A stretch of 64,000 nucleotides of DNA, from NCBI RefSeq assembly GCF_021654775.1, contig NZ_AP025343.1, forward strand, positions 620,001 through 684,000, read 5' to 3'. Under the pieces are notes generated by a model. That model saw only the letters and a program-made list of their open reading frames with translations. It did not search any database and had not been told where the DNA came from. Position numbers and translations under genes: made by a program. Of this stretch, positions 54,212-62,911 are shown piece after piece. The stretch is from Paenibacillus azoreducens. GTDB taxonomy: Bacteria > Bacillota > Bacilli > Paenibacillales > Paenibacillaceae. Position 1 is the stretch's first letter, and every line of letters starts with the position of its first letter.

Positions 54212-55351
54212 ATGAGAAAGGCTTTTATTAGTCCAAGCAAGTATGTACAAGGAGAAAATGAATTATTGAATTTGGGTTATTTTATCCGGACATACGGAGA
54301 TTCCGCTCTGCTGATCGCCCATCCGGAAGATGTGGAACGGGTTAAGGACAAGCTGGATGTTACAATAAATAAATTTAATGTTACACTGGTTGAAAGCGGA
54401 TTCCATGGTGAGTGCACCCGGGATGAAATAAAGCGGCTCAAGGAGCTGGCCCGCGAGAAGAAATGCTCTTGCACCATCGGACTTGGCGGAGGCAAAGCGA
54501 TCGATACCGCCAAATGCGTAGCGGAAGGCGATGCGTTGATCATTGTGCCGACGATTGCGGCTACGGATGCGCCAACAAGCCATTCGGCCGTCATTTATAC
54601 CGAAGAAGGGGCTTTTGAGGACTACGCCTATTTCAAACAAAGTCCAAGCGTGGTGATGATCGATACGACGGTGATCGCCAATGCGCCTACGCGTTTTCTG
54701 GTATCCGGCATGGGGGATGCCTTATCGACATATTATGAAGCGAGAGCAACGTCGCGTTCTTTTACAAAAGTGAATGCGGGCTTGCCTTGCGGCGTTCATG
54801 AGGGGGCTGCTCCGGTGGCGCGGGGAACCAAAGCGGCGCTTGCGCTTGCCAAACTGTGTTACGAAACATTGCTGGAAGACGGGGTTAACGCCAAAATCGC
54901 CTGTGACAGCAATCAGGTTACGCCTGCGCTTGAAAATATCATCGAAACCAACATCCTGCTGTCCGGACTGGGTTTTGAAAGCGGCGGTCTGGCTGCGGCC
55001 CATGCCATTCACAATGGCTTGACGGTGCTTCCTGGAACGCATCATTATTTCCATGGGGAAAAGGTAGCTTTCAGCACCATTGCCCAACTGGTTCTCGAAA
55101 ATGCGCCGCAGGCAGAGCTGAATGAAGTGCTGGAGTTTTGTTCGGCCATCGGTTTGCCGGTATGTTTGGCGGACATCGGCGTAAACAGCATCACGCAGGA
55201 GGAACTGCTTAAGGTTGCGCAAATCGCCTGCATTCCCGAAGAATCGATTCATGCGATGCCATTCCCGATTACCGAGGAAGCCGTTGCGTCCGCGATTGCG
55301 GTTGCGGACCAAATCGGCCGCGAATTCAAAAAAAGTAAGGGTGCTTTGTAA
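54212..55351 (+). CDS. gldA: Glycerol dehydrogenase
   Basis: 379 residues, iron/zinc-containing alcohol dehydrogenase family. 'IGLGGGKAIDTAKCVAEG' binds NAD, 'IAATDAPTSHSAVIYTEEG' contacts substrate, and the metal ligands are seen in 'SGMGDALSTYYEAR', 'AAHAIHNGL' and 'HHYFHGEKVAF'. It oxidises glycerol to dihydroxyacetone with NAD. The GAAGGAGGGA site fits ATG 54212; ATG 54209 directly before it is equally possible. The stop overlaps the dihydroxyacetone kinase ATG by one base (TAATG), so the two steps are coupled. Confidence 0.94.
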   Translation: MRKAFISPSKYVQGENELLNLGYFIRTYGDSALLIAHPEDVERVKDKLDVTINKFNVTLVESGFHGECTRDEIKRLKELAREKKCSCTIGLGGGKAIDTAKCVAEGDALIIVPTIAATDAPTSHSAVIYTEEGAFEDYAYFKQSPSVVMIDTTVIANAPTRFLVSGMGDALSTYYEARATSRSFTKVNAGLPCGVHEGAAPVARGTKAALALAKLCYETLLEDGVNAKIACDSNQVTPALENIIETNILLSGLGFESGGLAAAHAIHNGLTVLPGTHHYFHGEKVAFSTIAQLVLENAPQAELNEVLEFCSAIGLPVCLADIGVNSITQEELLKVAQIACIPEESIHAMPFPITEEAVASAIAVADQIGREFKKSKGAL

Positions 55352-57111
55352 TGAAAAAAATTATGAATCAGCCGGAGACGCTGGTCAGAGAGATGTTGAG
55401 CGGCCTGGTGCTGGCGCATCCGGAGCTGGAGTTCAACAGCAAATATAAAATCATCAAGAAAAAACAAATCAATCCGCAAAAGGTGACGCTGATCAGCGGA
55501 GGCGGCAGCGGGCATGAACCGGCGCATGCAGGATTCGTGGGCAAAGGAATGCTGGATGTGGCTGTCTGCGGCGACGTGTTCGCTTCCCCGTCCCAAATCC
55601 AGGTGTACCAAGCGATCCGTTCATCGGCAAGCGAAAAGGGAACCCTGTTGATCATTAAAAATTACAGCGGCGACATCATGAATTTCAAAAATGCGGCCCA
55701 TTTGGCCGAAGAAGACGGTATTCGCGTCGATTATGTGAAGGTTGACGACGATATTGCCGTGGAAGACAGCTTGTATACGGTAGGTAAAAGAGGCGTTGCC
55801 GGGACCGTACTCGTGCATAAAATCGCCGGAGCGGCTGCGGAAGCCGGCATGTCCTTGGAGCAGGTGAAGGCTGCGGCGCAGCATGCCGTAGACAACGTGA
55901 AAAGCATCGGATTTGCACTGACCTCCTGCACCGTGCCTGCTAAAGGTACGCCAACCTTCTCCCTCGGCGAACAGGAGATGGAATACGGCGTAGGCATCCA
56001 CGGCGAGCCGGGTATCCGGCGGGAGCAGATGATCTCAGCCGACGAGCTGGCGGGCAGAATGGTGGCGGAATTGCTGCAGAGCCTGCAGATCAGCGGCGGT
56101 GCATCCGCCGAAGTGGCCGTATTGGTGAACGGTTTTGGGGGGACTCCGCTTCAGGAACTGTATCTGCTGAACAATTCGGTGATGCGGGAGTTAAGCTTGC
56201 GGGGAATCCAGGTGTACAAAGGTTTTGTCGGCAATTACATGACAAGCATCGACATGGCCGGCGCTTCGGTCTCCATCATGAAGCTGGATGATCAGCTTAA
56301 GGAGCTGCTGAGCGATGCATGCAACACGCCTGGGCTGACCATCAGCGGTCCGTTTGAACCTGTGCAATACAGCGAAGTGGTTGTCAAAGAGGATGAAGGC
56401 GGCAAGTCTGTGTCTTACGGTATGACAACAAGCGATGAGTATGCGGTTATCCGTGACGGCAAATTGTCGCTGAACAATATGATTTACCTGGTCGATAAAA
56501 TGAGCGAGATCATTATCGAAAATGAGGTTCCTTTCTGCGAATTGGATTCCCATGCTGGCGATGGCGATTTTGGGATGAGCGTGGCCAAGGGCTTCAAGCA
56601 GTTAAAAACCGAATGGGATGAAGTCATCGCCCAAGGAACGGATATCGGAAGATTCCTGGACGCCTGCTCGCTGATCATCATGGAGCATTGCGGCGGCGCT
56701 TCCGGCCCGATCTGGGGCTCGGGCTTCCGTGCTGCTAGCAAATATGCGGCGGATCGAGTGGAATTGTCTGTTTCGGAAATTGCGGATATGCTGAGCGCGG
56801 TTGTTAAAGGGATTCAGGACACGGGCGAAAGATCCTTTGGCCGGGGGGCGGTAGTCGGAGACAAGACGCTGGTCGATGCACTTGTGCCTTACGCGGATGC
56901 TTGGGCCGTTAGCGCCCGTAATGGCGACGATTTGAAGTCGGCCGGCATCAAAGCCGCCGAAGCGGCTGTGGAAGGCGCCAAGAAAACCGAAACGATCGTT
57001 GCGCGCATGGGAAGAGCGGGAACGGTCGGCGAGCGCAGCATCGGATACCCGGATGCCGGGGCGTATGCACTGGGAGTTATCTTTACAGGGCTTGCGCAGG
57101 CGCTTAAATAA
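55351..57111 (+). CDS. dhaK: Dihydroxyacetone kinase, DhaK-DhaL fused single chain
   Basis: 586 residues. The N-terminal DhaK domain (about 1-330) carries the substrate-binding His217 in 'GVGIHGEPG' and 'LISGGGSGHEPAHAGFVGKGMLDVA'. The C-terminal DhaL domain (about 370-586) holds the nucleotide-Mg motif Asp399, Asp404, Asp406 in 'LDSHAGDGDFG'. This is the ATP-dependent one-chain type as in Citrobacter and eukaryotes, not the phosphotransferase-dependent DhaKLM. It converts dihydroxyacetone from glycerol dehydrogenase into dihydroxyacetone phosphate. Operon partner of gldA. Confidence 0.94.
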   Translation: MKKIMNQPETLVREMLSGLVLAHPELEFNSKYKIIKKKQINPQKVTLISGGGSGHEPAHAGFVGKGMLDVAVCGDVFASPSQIQVYQAIRSSASEKGTLLIIKNYSGDIMNFKNAAHLAEEDGIRVDYVKVDDDIAVEDSLYTVGKRGVAGTVLVHKIAGAAAEAGMSLEQVKAAAQHAVDNVKSIGFALTSCTVPAKGTPTFSLGEQEMEYGVGIHGEPGIRREQMISADELAGRMVAELLQSLQISGGASAEVAVLVNGFGGTPLQELYLLNNSVMRELSLRGIQVYKGFVGNYMTSIDMAGASVSIMKLDDQLKELLSDACNTPGLTISGPFEPVQYSEVVVKEDEGGKSVSYGMTTSDEYAVIRDGKLSLNNMIYLVDKMSEIIIENEVPFCELDSHAGDGDFGMSVAKGFKQLKTEWDEVIAQGTDIGRFLDACSLIIMEHCGGASGPIWGSGFRAASKYAADRVELSVSEIADMLSAVVKGIQDTGERSFGRGAVVGDKTLVDALVPYADAWAVSARNGDDLKSAGIKAAEAAVEGAKKTETIVARMGRAGTVGERSIGYPDAGAYALGVIFTGLAQALK

Positions 57112-57340
57112 TAGGTTGCGGTTGCGACAAAAACAGTAGTTTATCTCTATGAACGCATAAATAATGCTCCAACATGTAAGAATGCTCAAACGCAAGAATG
57201 CTCCAATTGATATAAATGATGGCGGCTTGAGTTTGTTTTTCAGCCAGGATGGACAGTTTCTAATGGGGAACATTGGGAATGCTCTTGAATGGCACGGACG
57301 ACGCATAATCCCCGGCTGCCGCTGTGCTAGGGCACAAATA

Positions 57341-57368
57341 GCCAACCAGGCTTCTGGTTGGCATTTTT
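57341..57368 (+). terminator. Terminator in the gap after dhaK
   Basis: GCCAACCAG-GCTT-CTGGTTGGC is a perfect 9 bp stem followed by ATTTTTTAT. It lies 230 bases after dhaK and may end its transcript or that of an unrecognised small RNA. Confidence 0.7.
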
Positions 57369-57667
57369 TATGGGCAGAGTCTCCGGGGAGGTGATGAGGA
57401 TGATGTGAGCAGAGCCGGATGACTAGGGGAGAAGTAAAGCAGGGGGATGGATGGGATCCTTATCTCGAAAGACATCTGATTGTTAGATAGGGGCTTCACA
57501 TTGTGGGAGCAAGCCATTGCGTAATTAGAGATGCATTATGGTGAACAAACAATTATGTGGTCAGGTGCTGGATAGTGCAAAAAAGTAGTCTAGCTAGAAG
57601 GCGAGAATTAAGAGATGAAGTATTTGGTAGCAAAGATGCTGCATCGAGAACCCCATCATGGAAAAAA

Positions 57668-57841
57668 TGCAAAAGTGCAGTTATTTACCTTTGTTTTGCT
57701 GGATTATTAGGGAATTGTTGCTAAAGTGCATCCTTTTTTTCGATTTGGAATCTTTTATCACTATATGACTTGAAAAGGTTGCACTTTTGAAAGCTTTTCC
57801 AGTAAAAATTCCTTTTTGTCTTAAAAAACTGCACTTTTGCA
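57668..57841. repeat. Mirrored four-unit repeat, TGCAAAAGTGCA family
   Basis: 174 bp. Direct units TGCAAAAGTGCAGTTATTT (57668) and TGCTAAAGTGCATCCTTTT (about 57719), then inverted units GGTTGCACTTTTGAAAG (about 57778) and AACTGCACTTTTGCA (57827-57841). The plan repeats that of the two TAACG families. Confidence 0.75.
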
Positions 57842-58183
57842 ACTTTCACCGGTACAATGCTTCATTTTAGGCTCCGGGTTAGGATTGCACCCCCCTTCGA
57901 ATACGTTTTCGGGTAGGGGTAGCGATGATACGGACGACTGATCGTCGTGTTTTTTTCCAAACATCTGGTTGGCGATCTGGGATACGACCGTTTCCTAACC
58001 ACATAAATAAGTGGACCTCCGTCATGCAAACGCCATACCGTGCGCTGGGAGCGCGGTGAGAGCAGCACAAATGGCACAAACGGCACAAACAGCACCGTCC
58101 GCAGCCGACATGAGATAAAGGGTGAGGGAATCGACGATCATAGCGAGGAGTGCACAAGCAGTTTTCTCTTCAGCTAGAAAAAA

Positions 58184-58363
58184 GGAGCGTAGCACCAGAA
58201 ATAAGGAGCATATCACCACAGATAAGGAGCATATCACCAAAAAAAGGAGTATATCACCAAAAAAAAGGAGCATATCACCAAAAAAAGGAGCATTTCACCA
58301 AAAAAAAGGAGCGTAGCACCAGAAATAAGGAGCATTTCACCACAAATAAGGAGCGTACCAATA
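58184..58363 (+). repeat. Nine-unit AAGGAG-containing tandem array
   Basis: Nine units of 20-22 bp, each AAGGAGYRTAKCACCA or AAGGAGCATTTCACCA followed by A-rich bases. Units 1 and 7, and units 3 and 5, are the same sequence. Each unit carries a ribosome-site-like AAGGAG but no start codon at the right distance. The array lies just 50 bases past the stop of the convergent rRNA methyltransferase gene. Confidence 0.8.
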
Positions 58364-58414
58364 AATGAACATTTTGGCACGCCCCATTAAATTACTGCAT
58401 ACATTTATTCGCTG

Positions 58415-59311
58415 TTATTTTTCAGCCCATAAAATATAAAAATCAAATGTGAGCTTCAAGGATTGACGTGCCAGCAGCAGTTGCTTGTCTTCCTCCGGGG
58501 CATGCCAGGATAACGGCGTCATTTCCAGCATGGCTTGCAGATGCCGTTGAGGCAGCTCTTTTTCATAACGAACGCGTTCCGGGTTCATCTTCGGAAAATG
58601 CTTCGCAAATAATGCTGCAGTTTCTTCAAAGGCAGCCTGCCGCCGAGGGGCGCCGTTTCCGTGCAGGAGCTGCCTGAATTCCTGTAAATACTGCGGTCCG
58701 GGGACGACTTTGACGAGGAGCCCGTTGGGCATCAGCAACCGCTGAAATTCCCCGTAATTGGATGGGGACAAAATGTTGAAAATGATATCGAAAGTCCGGT
58801 CCTGAAAGGGACTACGGGCCAGATCTGCCACACACCAGATAATCTGCGAGCTTCCTTTGGCAGCCGTCATGATGCCTGCTTTGGCCAGATCGGCTCCTAC
58901 CGCTAGAACCTCCTGACCCCAAGGGCCGGATAGTTTGTCCCGGAGGAATGCTAGCTGCGATCCTTCCCCACAGCCCGCATCCAGCATGGACAAAGGAGAT
59001 GTGCCGGACAGGGGCCAAGGCCTGCTCTTGGCGATTCCGGAAACAAGAGCTTCCAGCAAAGGCGAAAAATAACCGCTGGCATGGATCAGCCTGCGCGCTT
59101 CAAACAGCCTTTTATCGTATTTGGTCGGCTTGGCGTTGGGAAGCAGGTGAAGATATCCGTCCTTGGACAAATCGAAGCCGTGATTCGCCGAACAAACCAA
59201 ACCTTGTTTGCCTTTCATTTTCATAACGCCGGAGCAAACCGGACAGCGAAAAATATGCCCATAAAGCGCCATCAAGTCTGCACGCATGGATGCAATTTCT
59301 TTTCTGAACAA
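58415..59311 (-). CDS. RlmA-type 23S rRNA (guanine-N1) methyltransferase
   Basis: 298 residues. The N-terminal zinc finger 'FRCPVCSGVMKMKGKQGLVCSANHGFDLSKDGYLHLL' (about 20-57) is diagnostic of RlmA enzymes. The SAM-binding motif I is 'MLDAGCGEGSQLAFL' (about 108-122) and 'NILSPSNYGEFQRLLMPNGLLVKVVPG' is the catalytic region. RlmA methylates G745 or G748, and the latter modification alters tylosin sensitivity. TTG 59311 is preferred, eight bases after GAGGTG. It is a single gene. Confidence 0.88.
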   Translation of the reverse strand: MFRKEIASMRADLMALYGHIFRCPVCSGVMKMKGKQGLVCSANHGFDLSKDGYLHLLPNAKPTKYDKRLFEARRLIHASGYFSPLLEALVSGIAKSRPWPLSGTSPLSMLDAGCGEGSQLAFLRDKLSGPWGQEVLAVGADLAKAGIMTAAKGSSQIIWCVADLARSPFQDRTFDIIFNILSPSNYGEFQRLLMPNGLLVKVVPGPQYLQEFRQLLHGNGAPRRQAAFEETAALFAKHFPKMNPERVRYEKELPQRHLQAMLEMTPLSWHAPEEDKQLLLARQSLKLTFDFYILWAEK

Positions 59312-59646
59312 TGTTAAAACACCTCAATCATTCGTTTTTGGTTGAATGAAAAAAGGCACAGAAAAATAAACCCGGGGCCTCAAGTTTCAAAAAAATCAGC
59401 CGGGCTAATTCATCCTGCACCCTCATTAACGCAAACGAATGAAATGAATCATGATCAGCGTTTCAACTCCTTTTTCAGAAAAAACCGGAAGAATAACCTC
59501 CGTGAATCTATTGTAACAGAAACCCGATTCGGGATAAAATCACTGTTGGAGGTTTATCTTAACCAAGGATAGTCACACTAGAAAATAAAGCGTTTAACAA
59601 AAGGCCGATTGCGGCCTTTTAGCAAAATATAAAAGAGGTTCGAAAG
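59312..59646. other. Gap between rlmA-like gene and Rrf2 gene
   Basis: About 335 bases without a supported gene. It contains the start region of the methyltransferase gene and a terminator-like hairpin at 59599-59620 just before the Rrf2 promoter. I recognise nothing else. Confidence 0.6.
59599..59620. terminator. Terminator-like hairpin before the Rrf2 gene
   Basis: AAAAGGCC-GATTGC-GGCCTTTT, with A and T runs on either side, would stop transcription in both directions. Confidence 0.65.
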
Positions 59647-59676
59647 GTTGACATCGTCAACTGTTAACCATATAAT
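59647..59676 (+). promoter_or_regulatory. Promoter and operator of the Rrf2 gene
   Basis: TTGACA (59648-59653), 17 bases and TATAAT (59671-59676) form a consensus sigma-A promoter. The palindrome GTTGAC-ATC-GTCAAC (59647-59661) covers the -35 box and the inverted ACTGT/ACAGT pair surrounds the -10 box, both good candidates for autoregulation. Confidence 0.8.
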
Positions 59677-59698
59677 TACAGTATAAGGAGGAGCAAAG

Positions 59699-60133
59699 AT
59701 GAATAGTGAGTTTAACATTGCCGTCCATTGTTTAACCCTTCTTAGCTTAAAAGAGGATCATATGGCTAACAGTGAGGAGATTTCCAAAAGCGTTTGCACG
59801 CATCCTGCCCGTATCCGCAAAGTGCTTGGCCTTCTGCGCAGGCATGGATATGTAGCGACCAAAGAAGGGGTCGGCGGAGGATATCTGCTGAATCCCGACA
59901 CCGAAAATGCGACGCTTGGAGACTTGTACCGTTTGCTTGCCCGAGGTTCCCTGAAGCCTGGCTGGTGCTCCGGCGGCGAAGAGCTGCCCTGCGAGGTTGC
60001 GTCCAATATCCAGGGGATTATGGATCAAATATACGGCGGTGGGGAAACGGCGCTTGAGCGTTATCTTGACGGAATTACGATGAAGGATATCAAACGCCAG
60101 ATCGAAGCGGCTGGGACCGCTGACCCGGTCTAA
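59699..60133 (+). CDS. Rrf2-family transcriptional regulator
   Basis: 144 residues. The winged helix is 'EFNIAVHCLTLLSLKEDHMANSEEISKSVCTHPARIRKVLGLLRRHGYVATKEGVGGGYLL' (about 4-63). Cysteines in 'PGWCSGGEELPCEVASN' are fewer than the three clustered cysteines of IscR and NsrR, so an iron-sulfur cluster is uncertain and the protein may be closer to YwgB/CymR-like members. ATG 59699 has AAGGAGGAG. A terminator follows at 60154. Confidence 0.92.
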   Translation: MNSEFNIAVHCLTLLSLKEDHMANSEEISKSVCTHPARIRKVLGLLRRHGYVATKEGVGGGYLLNPDTENATLGDLYRLLARGSLKPGWCSGGEELPCEVASNIQGIMDQIYGGGETALERYLDGITMKDIKRQIEAAGTADPV

Positions 60134-60153
60134 GATCCGATCATAAATGATGT

Positions 60154-60187
60154 AAAGCAGCTTCCGTGCAAAGGAGCTGCTTTTTTT
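60154..60187 (+). terminator. Terminator after the Rrf2 gene
   Basis: AAAGCAGCT and AGCTGCTTT around an 11-base loop, followed by seven T residues. Confidence 0.85.
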
Positions 60188-60302
60188 CATGCGAAAAAAA
60201 TAAAAACCGTTTATGCGTCTGTGCCGTCCTATATTTCGAAATCTTTTACAAAATATTTTCCAGTAGGTAGAACCGCAGAGAAACAGGAAAGGGGCCAGAC
60301 CT

Positions 60303-60833
60303 ATGCAACATGACCCGGAACTTTCCGCAGCTGCGTGCCAAGGAGATGAAGAAGCGTTTTACACCCTGGTTTCCGGAATGAAAAGAAAGCTGTTCGGCAT
60401 CGCGTACAGTTATTTGGGCAGCGAGACCGATGCGCTGGAGGCGGTGCAGGAAGCAATCTGCCGAGCCTGGATGAAATGCGGCAAGCTTAAAGATCCGGCG
60501 GCGTTTCATGCATGGCTGATTCGCATTTTGATCCATTGCTGCATCGATGAGCAGAAACGCAGGAAACGTACGCTGCCTCTAAATAGCGATACCCGGGATG
60601 AACGGGTGGCGGTGATGGTAAGCGACAGCAGATTGGATTTGCAGCAGGCCATGCAGAGGCTGAAACCCAAATACAGGCATGTGCTTATGCTCAAATACTA
60701 CCAGGATATGACGCTCACCGAAATCGCAAGGGTGCTGGGGAAACCGGAGGGGACGGTTAAAACGTGGCTGCATCAAGGCTTAAAGCAGCTTCGCGGCAAA
60801 ATGGACGAAGGAGGCGAATTGTATCATGGCTGA
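60303..60833 (+). CDS. ECF-family RNA polymerase sigma factor
   Basis: 176 residues. Region 2 includes 'IAYSYLGSETDALEAVQEAICRAWMKCGKLKDPAAFHAWLIRILIHCCIDEQKRRK' (about 30-88) and region 4 'RLKPKYRHVLMLKYYQDMTLTEIARVLGKPEGTVKTWLHQGLKQLRGKM' (about 118-168). It resembles the SigV/YlaC-like group. ATG 60303 follows GAAAGGGG. It overlaps the DUF4179 anti-sigma gene by eight bases. Confidence 0.92.
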   Translation: MQHDPELSAAACQGDEEAFYTLVSGMKRKLFGIAYSYLGSETDALEAVQEAICRAWMKCGKLKDPAAFHAWLIRILIHCCIDEQKRRKRTLPLNSDTRDERVAVMVSDSRLDLQQAMQRLKPKYRHVLMLKYYQDMTLTEIARVLGKPEGTVKTWLHQGLKQLRGKMDEGGELYHG

Positions 60834-62199
60834 CGAACAAGGGATGTTGGAACAGTTCTACCAGTCGGCGGCTATCGCGGAAAGGCGCATATCGGAAGAA
60901 AGGCTGGATGCAGCGCTGAGAAATGGAATCGCACGCGGCAAACAAGCCAAGAGCCGGCAGAGAATGAAGAGAATAACAGTCTCCTGTGCAGCGGCAGTCC
61001 TGCTGATGATTGGCGGCGCGTTCGCTATGAATGGATTGCATTTTGGAAACGGGATTGAATCGGCGTCAGTGCATACTGCGGTTAACAACCAGATTCCTGC
61101 ATATGTATATCAGCTTGCTGGCGATAAGGGCATGCTGCGTGAAGCATTGGATCAGGGGAAATATCAGGTTGTTGAAAAGAGCGCGGCTTATGATGGATAC
61201 CAGGTGACCGTGGATGGAATGGTAATGGATCGAAAGCATCTGGTGTTGTTTTACACTTCCAAAGGCGGAAGCAGCGGCCCGATCATACCTGAGACACCGG
61301 GGCTGTTTACGTCAGCCTACGACAAACTGGAATTCGCACCTTTTATCCGTTATGAAAACCGAATTACGGGTTATTATGATGGGGAAAATTATCACGACAT
61401 GCTGGTTTTTGATACAACCGGAAACGAAAGTCTGCCCGATGAATTTTATTTCGCAGGCAAATGGGGCAGCGGCGGGCCGGGGAGTGTTCAAAAGTTTTTG
61501 GAGATTAAAATTCCGGCAGACACTTCCAAGCTGGCTATGCTGGAGCAGACGATGAAAGTAGACAAGACCCTTGATTTCGAAGGACAAAAGATAAAGGTTC
61601 AAAGCGTTGTACAAGTACCGCTGCGATTAAATCTGAACTTGGATATCGATACCGCAAACAGCAAAAAAATAGAACAGCTGCTTGATTGGAAACTGTATAC
61701 GGATAGCAGTGGTAAAAAACCGTTAGAGACAATGGAGGTAGTCCCTGATCAATGGATGATGAGTTTCTTGGCACCGGATTATGTGAAGGGAGAAAAGCTG
61801 GGGCTGCGTGGCTCCTGGATTGTAACGGAATATACTGGCAGCAAAAAGTTAGTCATCAATACGAAAGAAAGGAAAATCCTCAATGCCCCCGATGGGCGGA
61901 TGAAGCTGCACAATATCGAAAAAAAGAACGGTTTTTTGCGAATCGAATTTTCATTTCCAAAGATTGAACCGCAGATGAGCGGGTTTGTAAAGAATGACGG
62001 CCTGTTAGTGGATGGAAAAGGAATAAAACATTTTGTATATGATGAGAGGGGGCGTAAGGAGGATCGTGAGGATCTGAACAAATTGGACTTGTATGTGATA
62101 AATATCGAAAACTTATCCTATCCGCAGCCGCTCACGTTTGATTTCTACGAATATCCCGGAGATTTTATCCAACATCCGTTTGATTTGACCATTCAATGA
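60826..62199 (+). CDS. Anti-sigma factor with DUF4179 domain
   Basis: 457 residues. The N-terminus (about 1-45) is charged and cytoplasmic, and a hydrophobic helix 'VSCAAAVLLMIGGAFAMNG' (about 50-68) crosses the membrane. The DUF4179 part begins 'YQVVEKSAAYDGYQVTVDGMVMDRKHLVLFYTS' (about 112-145), and a second beta-rich domain ends 'LTFDFYEYPGDFIQHPFDLTI'. No zinc motif is visible, unlike the copy at 51134. ATG 60826 has GGAGGCGAATTG upstream. It presumably holds the overlapping sigma factor inactive. Confidence 0.88.
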   Translation: MADEQGMLEQFYQSAAIAERRISEERLDAALRNGIARGKQAKSRQRMKRITVSCAAAVLLMIGGAFAMNGLHFGNGIESASVHTAVNNQIPAYVYQLAGDKGMLREALDQGKYQVVEKSAAYDGYQVTVDGMVMDRKHLVLFYTSKGGSSGPIIPETPGLFTSAYDKLEFAPFIRYENRITGYYDGENYHDMLVFDTTGNESLPDEFYFAGKWGSGGPGSVQKFLEIKIPADTSKLAMLEQTMKVDKTLDFEGQKIKVQSVVQVPLRLNLNLDIDTANSKKIEQLLDWKLYTDSSGKKPLETMEVVPDQWMMSFLAPDYVKGEKLGLRGSWIVTEYTGSKKLVINTKERKILNAPDGRMKLHNIEKKNGFLRIEFSFPKIEPQMSGFVKNDGLLVDGKGIKHFVYDERGRKEDREDLNKLDLYVINIENLSYPQPLTFDFYEYPGDFIQHPFDLTIQ

Positions 62200-62216
62200 C
62201 AGGCTGAAGCAAATTG

Positions 62217-62256
62217 AAACAGACCGAATAGGGAATAACCCGGGCGGTCTGTTTTT
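62217..62256 (+). terminator. Terminator after the third sigma/anti-sigma operon
   Basis: AAACAGACCG and CGGTCTGTTT form a 10 bp stem followed by TTT. Confidence 0.85.
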
Positions 62257-62350
62257 CAATGTAAACTTTCATGCCACATTTTGGCGAATGAGCAAGATAA
62301 AATTCGTGTGACTTATCGCAATGAGTACGAGAACGCCCCCTGAATGCCGC

Positions 62351-62534
62351 TAACGAAACTGAGACACGCTATATCGGCAAAATCGAAGCCAAACAAAATC
62401 TAACGAAACTAAAAGATCGTTATTCGGGCGAAATTCAGCTATTTTCCCAATTATTGTGGTCAATAGCGATACCCAGTTTCGTTAAAATTTCCGGAGGTCT
62501 AAAATTGCCCAAATAACGATTGTGAGTTTCGTTA
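62351..62534. repeat. Mirrored four-unit repeat, TAACGAAAC family, copy 2
   Basis: 184 bp. Direct TAACGAAACTGAGACACGCT at 62351 and TAACGAAACTAAAAGATCGT at about 62401, inverted units ending CCCAGTTTCGTTA at about 62484 and GTGAGTTTCGTTA at 62534. Confidence 0.85.
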
Positions 62535-62590
62535 GCCTGTTCCGAGTTCCGCAATGCAGCTGAGGTGTATGGATTCCTTACTGCAAGTCC

Positions 62591-62765
62591 AACATACGGG
62601 ATTCAGAATGCAAAGGCACAGCATACGGATTCAGAATGCAAAACCGCAGCATACGGATTCAGAATGCAAAGCCGCAGCATACGGATTCAGAATGCAAAGC
62701 CGCAGCATACGGGATTCAGAATGCAAGGCTGCAGCATACGGGATTCAGAATGCAAGGCTGCAGCA
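62591..62765. repeat. Six-unit 28-29 bp tandem array
   Basis: Units of the form CATACGG(G)ATTCAGAATGC followed by AAAGCCGCAG or AAGGCTGCAG repeat head to tail without spacers, so it is not a CRISPR array. Frames through it are open by repetition only. It sits directly after the mirrored repeat at 62351. Confidence 0.85.
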
Positions 62766-62911
62766 TATAATGCCAGAACGAATGGGCAGCATGCGAGTTG
62801 CCATCCGTGAAGATACGTCGGTAGACGTTTTTTCTTACGTCATTTAGGGTTGCCCGGTATCTTTTCTTTTCGATTTTTCAAATTTCATCTATCTTCATGT
62901 TTCTTCTGGTT

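Larger units (their letters stand above)
57112..58414. other. 1.3 kb gene-poor region
   Basis: No supported gene. It contains a strong hairpin (57341-57368), a mirrored TGCAAAAGTGCA element (57668-57841), about 300 bases I cannot assign (57870-58170) and a nine-unit AAGGAG array (58184-58363). Confidence 0.65.

Noticed and set aside
62591..62765. CRISPR array
   Set aside because: Units follow head to tail without unique spacers, and no cas genes are in the window.
62554..62847. Repetitive frames across the 28 bp array
   Set aside because: Open only because the repeat is; no start signal and cysteine-rich nonsense sequence.
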